DNA from: Alkalimarinus alittae | GTDB lineage: Bacteria > Pseudomonadota > Gammaproteobacteria > Pseudomonadales > Oleiphilaceae | NCBI RefSeq assembly: GCF_026016465.1 | Contig: NZ_CP100390.1 | Span: 744,001-808,000, forward strand | Length of the DNA stretch: 64,000 nt | Direction of reading: 5' to 3' | Shown here: one piece after another, positions 1 through 8,914 of the stretch | How positions within the stretch are numbered: the first letter of the stretch is position 1 | Layout: every line of letters starts with the position of its first letter | Translations under genes and position numbers: made by a program | The notes under the pieces: generated by a model | What the model saw: only the letters and a program-made list of their open reading frames with translations | Databases searched by the model: none | What the model was told of the DNA's origin: nothing

Positions 1-23
1 ACTTTAATAATGGTTTCAGTCAT
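1..23 (-). CDS. 5' end of a gene running off the window, possibly formamidase/acetamidase
   Basis: An ATG read on the minus strand at 23 is preceded by a GGAG-like site and opens MTETIIKV before the window ends. Formamidases of the FmdA/AmdA family often begin with a similar M-x-E-x-x-x-K-V string and are commonly the next gene after urt/fmd-type transporters, so this may be the catabolic enzyme of the transported amide. Only eight residues are visible. The product name is an inference from context, and a urease accessory gene is an alternative. Confidence 0.35.
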
Positions 24-128
24 TTTAGGCTCCTAATTTAGCCGAGGGTGATACTGTTGGGTTTAATCGTTTTTGGATTTGGTCGTGCATCGTTTAGTTT
101 TTGTTGTTTAATCGCCCCATGCGGTTTG

Positions 129-818
129 TTAGACCGATAGGTATTTTTTAATTTGGTCACTGTCGACGTTCTCTCGCATGTCTTCGTGAATGAATTCGCC
201 TTTATCAATCACGATAATGCGATCGGCGATCGCCATGGTGAAACTCAATACTTGTTCTGAAACAATGATGGTAATGTCTCTGAGTTGTTTAATTTCATTC
301 AGTATTTTGGCGATATCTTTAATGATCGAAGGCTGTATTCCTTCGGTGGGCTCATCTAATAGCAATACTTTTGGGTTGGTGACTAAGGCTCTAGCAATCG
401 CCAATTGTTGTTGCTGGCCACCAGAAAGGTTGCCGCCTTTGCGGTTACGCATTTCTCTCAGAACTGGAAATAGCGCATAAATATCGTCGGGTATCTTTTT
501 TAGCTTTGATACTTCCATACCGGTTTCAATGTTTTCTTTGACCGTGAGGTTAGGAAAAATCATACGACCTTGCGGAACGTAGGCGATGCCGTTTTCAACC
601 CGCTGATAACTTTCACATTGAGTGACGTCTACGCCGTCGACTTCAATTTTTCCGCCCGCTGCAGGTAAAATGCCGATTAGGGATTTAAATAACGTGGTTT
701 TTCCCATGCCATTTCGGCCCATAATGGCCAATGTTTCGTTTTTGGGGACGGTGAAATTCAAATCATGTATGACTTCACTCTGCCCGTAACACACATTTAG
801 ATTAGAAACGCTTAACAT
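129..818 (-). CDS. urtE: Urea/short-chain amide ABC transporter ATP-binding protein UrtE
   Basis: One of two cytoplasmic ATPases that power urea (or short amide) import through UrtBC. The protein of about 229 residues has Walker A GRNGMGKTT, signature LSGGQQQQLAIARAL and Walker B VLLLDEPTEGIQP, which is typical of LivF/UrtE. The start is placed at the ATG at 818, because an AGGTGA ribosome site lies just upstream and the product then begins MLSVSNLNVCYGQ like its family. A longer frame to 875 only adds a low-complexity N-terminus made by two tandem copies of a 21 bp unit (about 842-883). It is the last transporter gene of the operon and lies about 90 bp after urtD. LivF of a branched-chain amino acid system is the alternative, but the UrtA-like binding protein and the linked permease-kinase favour urea or amide. 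Confidence 0.9.
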   Translation of the reverse strand: MLSVSNLNVCYGQSEVIHDLNFTVPKNETLAIMGRNGMGKTTLFKSLIGILPAAGGKIEVDGVDVTQCESYQRVENGIAYVPQGRMIFPNLTVKENIETGMEVSKLKKIPDDIYALFPVLREMRNRKGGNLSGGQQQQLAIARALVTNPKVLLLDEPTEGIQPSIIKDIAKILNEIKQLRDITIIVSEQVLSFTMAIADRIIVIDKGEFIHEDMRENVDSDQIKKYLSV

Positions 819-907
819 ATATTCACCTGTCAATAATGTAGGCCTGGTGTTCAGGTTCTGAGGCCTTGTATTCAAGTTCTGTGGCCTATCGTGTAAACCG
901 ATTAAAG

Positions 908-1660
908 TTAGTGGCCAAGGTACACCTCAATCACTTTAGGGTCGTTTTGAACGGTTTCCATATCGCCCGTCGCGAGGATTTTTCCTTGGTGAAGTACGGT
1001 CACTTTGTGGGCAATACGTGCGACAAATTCCATATCATGCTCAATGACTAATACAGAGCGCCCTTGGCTAATCTTGTTCAGCAGCACGGCTGTTTGTTCT
1101 CGCTCTTTTACGCTCATCCCGGCAACGGGCTCATCGAGCATGAGTAGTTGTGGGTCTTGGATGAGCAGCATGCCGATTTCTAACCATTGCTTTTGGCCGT
1201 GACTGAGCAGTCCTGCTTCGGTGTCGAGGGCATCTTCAAGCATGATTTCCCGCGCAATTTCATGGATCTTAGTCAGTACCGTCTCGCTACGTTTGAACAT
1301 TAGTGAGCCAAATACCCCTCGACCGAGCGGGTACGACACTTCGAGGTTCTCAAGCACGGTCAGGTTTTCATAAATGGACGGTGTCTGAAATTTACGGCCC
1401 ACCCCAGCTCTAACAATGGCGTGCTCCGATAACCCGGTTAGCTCATGGTTTAAGAACTTGATGCTCCCTGATGTTGCTTTTGTTTTGCCGCAAATCAGGT
1501 CGAGTACCGTTGTTTTTCCCGCGCCATTGGGGCCGATAACGACGTGGAGTTCGTTTTTATCGAGATAAAAGTTCAGCTTGTCGACGGCTTTAAAGCCGTC
1601 GAATGAAACCGTTAAGTCTTCTATCGATAAGGTAAAATCAGTATTTGTGAGCATGTTCAT
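908..1660 (-). CDS. urtD: Urea/amide ABC transporter ATP-binding protein UrtD
   Basis: The second cytoplasmic ATPase of the importer, a LivG-like protein of 250 residues. Walker A is GPNGAGKTT near residue 42, Walker B is LLMLDEPVAGMS, and the switch histidine lies in VLVIEHDMEF. The signature position reads LSHGQKQWLEIGMLL rather than LSGGQ. LSHGQ-QWLEIGM is the usual UrtD form and helps separate it from LivG. The ATG at 1660 shares one base with the urtC stop (TAATG), so the two are probably translationally coupled. Subunit partners are UrtE, UrtB and UrtC. Confidence 0.92.
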   Translation of the reverse strand: MNMLTNTDFTLSIEDLTVSFDGFKAVDKLNFYLDKNELHVVIGPNGAGKTTVLDLICGKTKATSGSIKFLNHELTGLSEHAIVRAGVGRKFQTPSIYENLTVLENLEVSYPLGRGVFGSLMFKRSETVLTKIHEIAREIMLEDALDTEAGLLSHGQKQWLEIGMLLIQDPQLLMLDEPVAGMSVKEREQTAVLLNKISQGRSVLVIEHDMEFVARIAHKVTVLHQGKILATGDMETVQNDPKVIEVYLGH

Positions 1661-2811
1661 TATCTTGCATCCTCTACTTTTCGCAGCATCGATTGAGGTA
1701 CCAGCTTGCTAAACCCTTTAGCTATAAAGCGAAGCTTGTTGGTGATGTGATGGCCATAGTCATCCCATAACCCTGCTAACCCATTAGGGAACAGCATGAC
1801 CACGGCGATAAATAAGCCGCCTATTAAGAACAGCCACATTTCGGGAAAAGACTCTGAAAAAGTTGTTTTACCAAAGTTGATGAGTAGTGTTCCGTAGACC
1901 GCACCAATGAGTGACATACGACCACCGACGGCTGCAAATATCACCATTTCAATTGAAGGAACGATGCCAACAAATGAGGGTGACATGAAGCCCACTTGTA
2001 GGGTGAACATGGCCCCCCCGATAGCAGAGATCATGGCGGCAAAGCAGAAGACAAATATTTTAAAGTTAGCAACGTCATAACCCGAAAACCTAACACGATC
2101 TTCTTTGTCGCGAACCGCTAACAAAATGCGGCCGAACTTACTGGTGAGAACAACCCTAGAGGCCAAGATGACCATGAGTAATAGGGCCGCGTTGATAAAG
2201 TAGAATATATTTTTTGCGCTATCAGAGGTGATATCCCAGCCGTTCAGCGTTCGCAAATCGGTAATACCGTTTATACCGCCCGTTAAGCCTTGTTGACCGA
2301 CAATGAGTACGGTCAGAATCACCGCTATTACTTGCGTAATGATGGCAAAATAAACACCGCCGACTCGACGCTTAAACATGGCAGAACCAATCAGGTAAGC
2401 GAAGGCTGCAGGTACTATTAATATCGCTAAAATAGTAAAGGTGAAACTGGTGAAGGGTTCCCAAAACCAAGGTAGTTCAGTCAGTTGGTTCCAGTCCATA
2501 AAATCAGGGATGCCTGGCGTAGACTGTATGGCGGTATTCTCAGGTGATGATGCTTCAAGTTTTAAAAACATCGCCATGGCGTATCCGCCTAGGCCGAAAA
2601 ATATGCCTTGGCCTAGGCTGAGAATTCCGCCGTAGCCCCACAGCAGCACTAAGCTGACCGCAGCGAAGGCATAAGTGAGATATTTACCAACTAAATTAAG
2701 ACGGAATGAATCCAGAAATAGCGGAAATATCACCAGTATTAATGCAGCAAGAATGATAAAGCCTATTAGCCCTTTCTTTCCGCCCATTATTTTTTCATAT
2801 ACGAAGCTCAT
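1660..2811 (-). CDS. urtC: Urea/amide ABC transporter permease UrtC
   Basis: Inner-membrane permease of the LivM/UrtC type, about 383 residues with roughly ten hydrophobic segments. A strong family landmark is the GQQGLTGGINGI stretch in the middle, together with the EAA-like loop GRILLAVRDKEDRVRFSGYD. The start is set at the ATG at 2811, which has GGAGAG eight bases upstream. A TTG at 2823 in the same frame is less likely. The cytoplasmic loop contacts UrtD/UrtE. It overlaps urtD by one base and lies 86 bp after urtB. Confidence 0.9.
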   Translation of the reverse strand: MSFVYEKIMGGKKGLIGFIILAALILVIFPLFLDSFRLNLVGKYLTYAFAAVSLVLLWGYGGILSLGQGIFFGLGGYAMAMFLKLEASSPENTAIQSTPGIPDFMDWNQLTELPWFWEPFTSFTFTILAILIVPAAFAYLIGSAMFKRRVGGVYFAIITQVIAVILTVLIVGQQGLTGGINGITDLRTLNGWDITSDSAKNIFYFINAALLLMVILASRVVLTSKFGRILLAVRDKEDRVRFSGYDVANFKIFVFCFAAMISAIGGAMFTLQVGFMSPSFVGIVPSIEMVIFAAVGGRMSLIGAVYGTLLINFGKTTFSESFPEMWLFLIGGLFIAVVMLFPNGLAGLWDDYGHHITNKLRFIAKGFSKLVPQSMLRKVEDAR

Positions 2812-2897
2812 AACTCTCTCCAATACACATTTAAAGTCTACGTCAGTATTTATGTGACTTACTGCTGTCGTGTTTTACATTGAGAGTAAAGAACGCC

Positions 2898-3821
2898 TTA
2901 ACGGCGAACTTTACTGGCAAATAGTCCTTCTGGCTTAAACATTAAAATGAGTACCAAGGCGAGCAGGGTATAAACCTTTGCCATTGAACCGCTGATAAAG
3001 AACTCCAAAATTGATTGTGCCTGGGCGATAGAAAACGCTGAGGCGATGGTGCCGAATAAGCTTGCTGCGCCACCGAAAACAACCACCATAAAGGTATCGA
3101 CAATATATAAGGTTCCCGTTGTGGGGCCTGTGGATGCAATCGTGGTGAATGCGGCACCAGCGATACCGGCGATACCGCAACCTAATGCAAAGGTGTAACG
3201 ATCGACCTTTTTAGTGTTGATCCCTACGGCATCACTCATTACGCGGTTTTGAGTGGTAGCCCTAACGCGAAGCCCCCATCGCGACTTGAACATCAGATAA
3301 TAAACTGCAAGTGTTACGACGGCCGTTAAGCCCAGTACGAACATGCCGTTAAGTGGAATGTCTATCATGTCTGTTGGTTGATATGACCCCAGTAACCATT
3401 CAGGTAGCGTCGGGCTTACTTCTCTGGCACCAAATAGCGAGCGAAACGACTGCTGCATAATGAGGCTTAGTCCCCACGTGGCCAGCAATGTGTCGAGGGG
3501 TCGTTTGTAGAGGTGCCGTATGAGTGCAAATTCCGCGAGGTAGCCGAGTATTCCTGAGACGAAAAAGGCGACCACAATAGCAAACACAAAATAGTAAGGC
3601 ATGAATGCCGGGAAGTAAGTTTCGGTGAGTGTCGCCATGAAATACGTGGTGTACGCCCCGACAGCCATGAACTCACCATGCGCCATATTGATGACGCCCA
3701 TTTGACCGAAGATGATTGCTAAACCTAGCGCCATTAGCAGGAGAACGCTGAACAAACTAATGCCAGCGAAGCCCTGCATGGCAAATATTGATACCAATTC
3801 GCTACTTGTATAACCGTCCAT
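2898..3821 (-). CDS. urtB: Urea/amide ABC transporter permease UrtB
   Basis: The partner permease, LivH/UrtB type, 307 residues with about eight membrane spans. Landmarks include LGLAIIFGQMGVINMAHGEFM near the N-terminus and the LRVRATTQNRVMSDAVGI cytoplasmic loop, both typical of UrtB. A GGAG site lies about eight bases before the ATG at 3821. It is separated from urtA by 182 bp containing two hairpins, which may set a lower level of permease than of binding protein. Confidence 0.92.
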   Translation of the reverse strand: MDGYTSSELVSIFAMQGFAGISLFSVLLLMALGLAIIFGQMGVINMAHGEFMAVGAYTTYFMATLTETYFPAFMPYYFVFAIVVAFFVSGILGYLAEFALIRHLYKRPLDTLLATWGLSLIMQQSFRSLFGAREVSPTLPEWLLGSYQPTDMIDIPLNGMFVLGLTAVVTLAVYYLMFKSRWGLRVRATTQNRVMSDAVGINTKKVDRYTFALGCGIAGIAGAAFTTIASTGPTTGTLYIVDTFMVVVFGGAASLFGTIASAFSIAQAQSILEFFISGSMAKVYTLLALVLILMFKPEGLFASKVRR

Positions 3822-3851
3822 TATTAATCTCCCAAATTCGCCAAAAGATAA

Positions 3852-3942
3852 AAAAGTTAAGCCGATACGTTTGTTGGTTGCATGACTTAACTTTTGTAAC
3901 TACGTTAATCTTTGGATGCAGGCGCGAACGTCCTTGTTCGCG
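3852..3942 (-). promoter_or_regulatory. Two hairpins between urtA and urtB
   Basis: The 182 bp gap between urtA and urtB holds a 10 bp perfect inverted repeat (AAAAGTTAAG at 3852-3861, CTTAACTTTT at 3886-3895) and a tighter stem CGCGAAC/GTTCGCG with a six-base loop (3923-3942). Such structures after the binding-protein gene often protect its mRNA or attenuate read-through. The function here is inferred from position. Confidence 0.5.
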
Positions 3943-4003
3943 GTTTTAGTTTTAAAGGTGCCTGTTTTTTAACGATGCTGCGTGGTTGAAACGCTAGATA
4001 AAC

Positions 4004-5260
4004 CTACTGATATCCTGCTGGGAATGGGTTTGGTTCTATTAACTCAGAGGTATAAACCACTGTCGCCTGACCGTCTTTCTTCCACTCGCCCACCCGTGCT
4101 TTACTCCATAAGTGATGGTTAGGGTGTAGTTTTACGTAGCCTTCTGGTGCCGTGGTTAGCTCGATATCCCCCTTTTCAGATGCTGCAACGACTTTATCGA
4201 TATCAAAAGAACCGGCTTTTTCGACGGCGGCTTTCCACAACCAAGGCCCTAGGTATGCCGCTTGTGTTACGTCACCGATGACACTGTCTTCGCCCCACAT
4301 GTCTTTAAAGGCTTTAACAAAGGCTTTGTTGTTTTCGTTATCCTGGCTCTGGAAGTACTTCATGATGGAGTAGAAACCTTCAAGGTTCTCGCCGCCAATG
4401 CCCAGTACTTCATCTTCAGTGACTGAGATAGTGAGTAGGGTTTGTTTCTTAGAGGTAATGCCCGCCGCTTTTAGCTGTTTGAACCAAGCGACGTTACTTC
4501 CACCCACAACCGCGGCGTAAATAACATCCGGCTTTTTCAGACGGATTTTATTGATAACCGAACCAAATTGAGTGTTGCCCAAAGGCTTATACTCTTCGCC
4601 TACGACCTTACCGCCTAACACGTTTTCAATGTGCTTACGGGCGATCTTCATGGCGGTTCTAGGCCAGATGTAATCGGAGCCGATTAAATAGAACGTTTTT
4701 GCCTGTTTTTCTTTGGCAACCCAGTTTAGGCCATCTAAAATCTGCTGTGTGGCTTCTTGGCCGGTGTAGATAACGTTCTTCGATTGCTCTAACCCTTCAT
4801 AAAAGGTCGGGTAATATAAAAGCCCGTTCTCTTTTTCAAATACAGGCAATACCGCTTTTCGTGATGCCGATGTCCATGCGCCAAAAACAGCGGCAACTTT
4901 ATCTTTTACAAGTAACTTTTTACTTTTTTCAGCGAAGGTAGGCCAGTCACTCGCACCATCTTCTTGGATGATTTCAATTTGCCTTCCTAAAATGCCACCT
5001 GATTCGTTAATTTGTTTGATGGCGAGCTTTTCGGCTTCTTGTGCGCCGGTTTCACTAATTGCCATGGTGCCGGTGAGTGAGTGTAAGATCCCCACGGTCA
5101 CCGTATCGTCTGTTACGGCTAGGCCTGTGGTATTAACGTCTGCCGCCGATGCAGATAGGCTCATATTGGATAGAAGAATGGCTGCTGGCAATGCCATCAA
5201 GCCTTTGACGAAGCGTCTGCGCATAATGCTGGGCAGGCGAGAATTGTTCGTTTTTCTCAT
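4004..5260 (-). CDS. urtA: Urea/amide ABC transporter substrate-binding protein UrtA
   Basis: Periplasmic solute-binding protein of 418 residues in the UrtA/FmdD branch of the LivJ family. The N-terminus carries RRRFVKG followed by a hydrophobic stretch and ASA-AD, a plausible twin-arginine signal peptide. The mature part opens with DTVTVGILHSLTGTMAISE, and GQEATQQI, GSDYIWPRT and GNTQFGSV are typical of UrtA rather than of amino acid binders. It is the first gene of the minus-strand operon. An ATG at 5260 has GAGG about eight bases upstream. The divergent two-component genes probably control it. The exact ligand (urea, formamide or acetamide) cannot be told by eye. Confidence 0.92.
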   Translation of the reverse strand: MRKTNNSRLPSIMRRRFVKGLMALPAAILLSNMSLSASAADVNTTGLAVTDDTVTVGILHSLTGTMAISETGAQEAEKLAIKQINESGGILGRQIEIIQEDGASDWPTFAEKSKKLLVKDKVAAVFGAWTSASRKAVLPVFEKENGLLYYPTFYEGLEQSKNVIYTGQEATQQILDGLNWVAKEKQAKTFYLIGSDYIWPRTAMKIARKHIENVLGGKVVGEEYKPLGNTQFGSVINKIRLKKPDVIYAAVVGGSNVAWFKQLKAAGITSKKQTLLTISVTEDEVLGIGGENLEGFYSIMKYFQSQDNENNKAFVKAFKDMWGEDSVIGDVTQAAYLGPWLWKAAVEKAGSFDIDKVVAASEKGDIELTTAPEGYVKLHPNHHLWSKARVGEWKKDGQATVVYTSELIEPNPFPAGYQ

Positions 5261-5376
5261 GATATAGCCTCTTTATAATTTCAGGGTCAAACAAATGCTT
5301 TTAGACAATGGAGATGTCGGAAGAAAGTATGAAGAAGTCGAGCGTTGGCGAGAATTAGGTGATTGCACCATCAGAC

Positions 5377-5472
5377 TACGTCATATGACGTATAGCTAAA
5401 TATTGTCATTACTCATAAGTAGGTATAAAAATTGCTGATGGTTATCTAAAAGTTAATGATAGTTATCTAAAA
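5377..5472. promoter_or_regulatory. Palindrome and direct repeats in the urtA / sensor-kinase divergent promoter region
   Basis: The 258 bp between the divergent starts contains a perfect 16 bp palindrome, TACGTCATATGACGTA (5377-5392). Two identical 11 bp copies of GTTATCTAAAA (5441-5451 and 5462-5472) are set 21 bp apart, about two helical turns. Both look like binding sites for a dimeric regulator, most simply the LuxR-type response regulator encoded next door. No sigma-54 promoter consensus was seen. Confidence 0.5.
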
Positions 5473-5518
5473 ATCATACTTAAACATCGCTAGAGATTGT
5501 ATCTTGGAGTCAGCGAGA

Positions 5519-8500
5519 ATGAGTGAGCAGCATGTATCCGGTCATCGTCGCCGTTATAACCGGTGGGTGGCTAACCAAACATTAGAAGATTACGCTTTAC
5601 GCTTTACCGCCAAAAGCGCAAGAAAGTGGTCTGTCGGTAGAGTGACCAATACCGCATTAGGTGCAATTTCATTCTTGGCATTAGAGGCGATTGGCGGCGT
5701 TATTACCGTCCATTATGGGTTTGATAATGCGTTAGCCGCGATTTTGGTGGTCTCGCTTATTATTTTTTTAACAGGTTTACCGATTGCTTATTATGCGGCG
5801 CGTTATGGCGTTGATATTGATCTATTAAGCCGTGGTGCTGGGTTTGGTTACATTGGTTCGACCATTACATCACTGATTTATGCCTCTTTTACGTTCATAT
5901 TTTTTGCGCTTGAAGCCGCTATCATGGCCTCGGCCCTAGAGCTGTTGTTTGGTTTGCCGCTGAGTATTGGCTATCTAATGAGTTCTCTAATGGTGATCCC
6001 TTTGGCGACTCATGGCATCACCCTCATTAGCCGCTTTCAATTATGGAGTCAGCCAATATGGCTAGTGCTGCAGTTAACGCCTTTTGTATTTATTTTATGG
6101 CATGAGTGGTCGTCGGTAGGGCAGTGGGCGTCGTTTAACGGTATTGCACCAGAAGAGGGCAAATCCTTTAATGTGATTTTCTTTGGTGCAGCATCGGGCG
6201 TGTTATTTTCATTGGTGGCACAAATAGGTGAGCAGGTTGATGTTTTACGGTTCTTACCTCAAGACGATAAAAAATATCGCTGGCGCTGGTGGGTCGCGCT
6301 TATATCGGCAGGCCCAGGGTGGATTATTGTCGGGGCGCTTAAAATTTTGGCAGGTTCTTTTTTGGCTGTGCTGGCTATCAATAATGGGATAGCGGCCTCT
6401 GTTGCTGATGACCCTATACAGATGTACTTGGTCGCCTTTAGTTATTTAAATCAATCACCGATGGTGACACTCGCCTTAGCCGGTATCTTTGTGGTTATTT
6501 GCCAGATCAAGATTAATGTCACCAATGCCTATGCCGGTTCAATTGCCTGGTCTAACTTTTTCTCTCGCTTGACCCATAGTCACCCAGGGCGAGTGGTTTG
6601 GTTGGTGTTTAACGTTATGATTGCGTTGCTCGTTATGGAGCTCGGTGTTTATTCAGCGTTGGAAAATATTTTAGGTATTTACTCCAGTATTGCCGTTGCT
6701 TGGGTGGGGGCGCTGGTGGCTGATTTAGTGATTAACAAACCTCTGGGGCTCAGCCCGCGACATATAGAGTTTAAACGCGCGCATTTATACGATATTAACC
6801 CCGTGGGTGTTGGCGCGATGCTCTTGGCGTCAATACTGGGCATTACCGCGTATTCGGGTGAGTTTGGTGAGTTGGCTCAGGCGTTATCGCCTTATATCGC
6901 GTTATTCACCGCTTTTTTGGCCTCTCCTATTATTGCGTATGCCACCCAAGGGCGATACTACATTGCGCGTAAGGCGTCAGAACTCAACAGCCAAGATGGC
7001 GTAGTCGCTTGCAAGGTGTGCCAAAACAACTTTGAAACGGAAGACATGGCGTTGTGCCCAGCATACGGAGGGGCGATCTGCTCTCTCTGTTGCTCGTTAG
7101 ATGCACGCTGTCATGACCAATGTAAAACAGAGGCTCGCTTGGGTGATCAATTAGCTCACTTCGTATCAATAATCCTACCTCGGCAGGTGGTTTCTAGGAT
7201 GAATGCCAGACTATTACAGTTTTCAGGGCTACTGCTGCTGATTGCGGGCATTATTGGTACTGTGTTTTCTCTTGTGTACCTACAAATTCCCGATAGTAGC
7301 GCAGCGTTTAAGGGGCTCATTTCTTCAACGCTTTTCCAGTTGTTTTTTATCTTGATGATCATTGTCGGGGTGCTGGTATGGTTATTTGTATTGGCAAATG
7401 AAAGCCGGCAGTTGGCGTCAGAAGAATCACAACGGCAGATGGAGTTACTCAGTAAAGAAGTGAGTGCACACAAAATGACCGACAAGGCGTTACAGCAAGC
7501 AAAAGAAATAGCCGAAGCGGCCAATCTGGCCAAAAGCCGTTATCTGACCGGCATTAGCCATGAGCTAAGGAGTCCGCTTAACTCACTGTTGGGATACGCT
7601 CAAATCTTGGAAAAAGATACCGCGCTGACAGATACGCAGCTCAAGAAAGTTAATATTATTCGACGCAGTGGTGATCACCTTGCAGATTTAATCGAAGGCT
7701 TACTGGATATCTCACGGATAGAAGCGGGCCGAATAGAGTTTCGACGGGATCATGTGTTATTGAAAAGCTTGATTGATGAGCTGATTGAAATGTTTCGAAT
7801 ACAGGCAGAAGCGAAAGGCATTGTGTTCGAGTATGTCGCAAAAAGTCGGTTACCGAATGTGGTGGTGGTTGATGAAAAGCATCTTCGTCAGATATTAATT
7901 AATTTACTGTCAAATGCCGTAAAGTTCACCCAAAAGGGGCGGGTTCGTTTGGAGGTTCGATATAGAAATCAAGTCGCTGAATTTACTATCTCAGATTCCG
8001 GGATGGGCATAGCGGAAGATGATATAGAACGTGTTTTTGACCCTTTTGAGCGTGTACGAAGTACCCAGTATCCACAGGTTACTGGAACGGGACTTGGTTT
8101 AACAATCAGTAAGTTATTAACGGAGGTGATGGGTGGGGATATTGAGCTGACTAGTCAATTGGGTGTTGGTAGCACCTTCAAACTAGCGTTGATGTTATCG
8201 AGTGTCGACAACCCTAACGCTCGTTTAGATACCGTTAAACCTATCGTGTCCTACGAAGGGAAGAAAAAGACCGTAATGGTGGTTGATGATGAGCCCTTTC
8301 ATAGAGGACTTATCAGTGAAATTTTATCGCCTTTAGGGTTTTATGTGCTTGAGTCTCCAGACGCACTGAGTTGCCTTCGTGCTGATAATCTCGCAGATAT
8401 TGATCTGTTCTTGTTAGACATCTCAATGCCAGACATGAATGGGTGGTCACTGGTTGAAACCTTACGAGAGCAGGGTGTTACGGTGCCGATTATTATGGTC

Positions 8501-8914
8501 TCGGCCGATGCCTATGAAAATCCTGATGTGACGATGCAGGAGGATACCGCCGTTAGATTAAATGATGATTATATAACGAAGCCTATTCGCGACACCGTTT
8601 TACTCGAAAAAATTGCAAAAGTGCTCGATCTTACTTGGGTTTATAAGGCTGTGAGCGCTATGGCTACAAAACCAGAGGCTGTTGAAAAGAATATACAGTG
8701 TATCAATCTTGAACATTACCAAGGTGTCTCGGGTGATGACTTGAGAGAGTTGATAGCGATGGCAGAGTTAGGATTCGTTGATGGGATTAGCAAGATACTG
8801 GCGCGACTTGAACAGTCGGGTAGTGCAATGCCGTTTGTTGATTTGGTTAGACAGCATCTAGACAGTTATCAATTTTCGGACATTATTAGCATGAGTAAAA
8901 AGGGGTTGATGTAA
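5519..8914 (+). CDS. Hybrid sensor histidine kinase with an NCS1-type permease sensor domain
   Basis: A membrane sensor of about 1131 residues. Residues 1 to about 480 look like a complete cytosine/purine/allantoin (NCS1) permease with ten or more membrane spans. Next come a short cysteine cluster (CKVC, CPAYGGAIC, CC and C-x3-C, about 495-535) resembling a zinc ribbon, two more membrane spans, a HisKA domain with GISHELRSPLN (His about 681), and an HATPase with the N box INLLSNAVKFT and the boxes DSGMGI and GTGLGL. A receiver domain follows (Asp about 967 in LLDISMPDMNGW), then about 100 residues without a clear Hpt motif. The ATG at 5519 is chosen because GGAG lies nine bases upstream; a TTG at 5504 would overlap that site. 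It is divergent from urtA and coupled to the next response regulator, so it probably senses urea or a related compound through its transporter domain. Confidence 0.88.
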   Translation: MSEQHVSGHRRRYNRWVANQTLEDYALRFTAKSARKWSVGRVTNTALGAISFLALEAIGGVITVHYGFDNALAAILVVSLIIFLTGLPIAYYAARYGVDIDLLSRGAGFGYIGSTITSLIYASFTFIFFALEAAIMASALELLFGLPLSIGYLMSSLMVIPLATHGITLISRFQLWSQPIWLVLQLTPFVFILWHEWSSVGQWASFNGIAPEEGKSFNVIFFGAASGVLFSLVAQIGEQVDVLRFLPQDDKKYRWRWWVALISAGPGWIIVGALKILAGSFLAVLAINNGIAASVADDPIQMYLVAFSYLNQSPMVTLALAGIFVVICQIKINVTNAYAGSIAWSNFFSRLTHSHPGRVVWLVFNVMIALLVMELGVYSALENILGIYSSIAVAWVGALVADLVINKPLGLSPRHIEFKRAHLYDINPVGVGAMLLASILGITAYSGEFGELAQALSPYIALFTAFLASPIIAYATQGRYYIARKASELNSQDGVVACKVCQNNFETEDMALCPAYGGAICSLCCSLDARCHDQCKTEARLGDQLAHFVSIILPRQVVSRMNARLLQFSGLLLLIAGIIGTVFSLVYLQIPDSSAAFKGLISSTLFQLFFILMIIVGVLVWLFVLANESRQLASEESQRQMELLSKEVSAHKMTDKALQQAKEIAEAANLAKSRYLTGISHELRSPLNSLLGYAQILEKDTALTDTQLKKVNIIRRSGDHLADLIEGLLDISRIEAGRIEFRRDHVLLKSLIDELIEMFRIQAEAKGIVFEYVAKSRLPNVVVVDEKHLRQILINLLSNAVKFTQKGRVRLEVRYRNQVAEFTISDSGMGIAEDDIERVFDPFERVRSTQYPQVTGTGLGLTISKLLTEVMGGDIELTSQLGVGSTFKLALMLSSVDNPNARLDTVKPIVSYEGKKKTVMVVDDEPFHRGLISEILSPLGFYVLESPDALSCLRADNLADIDLFLLDISMPDMNGWSLVETLREQGVTVPIIMVSADAYENPDVTMQEDTAVRLNDDYITKPIRDTVLLEKIAKVLDLTWVYKAVSAMATKPEAVEKNIQCINLEHYQGVSGDDLRELIAMAELGFVDGISKILARLEQSGSAMPFVDLVRQHLDSYQFSDIISMSKKGLM

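Noticed and set aside
129-5260. Branched-chain amino acid transporter (liv)
   Set aside because: The binding protein and UrtD signature LSHGQ-QWLEIGM, with a linked permease-kinase, favour urea or amide.
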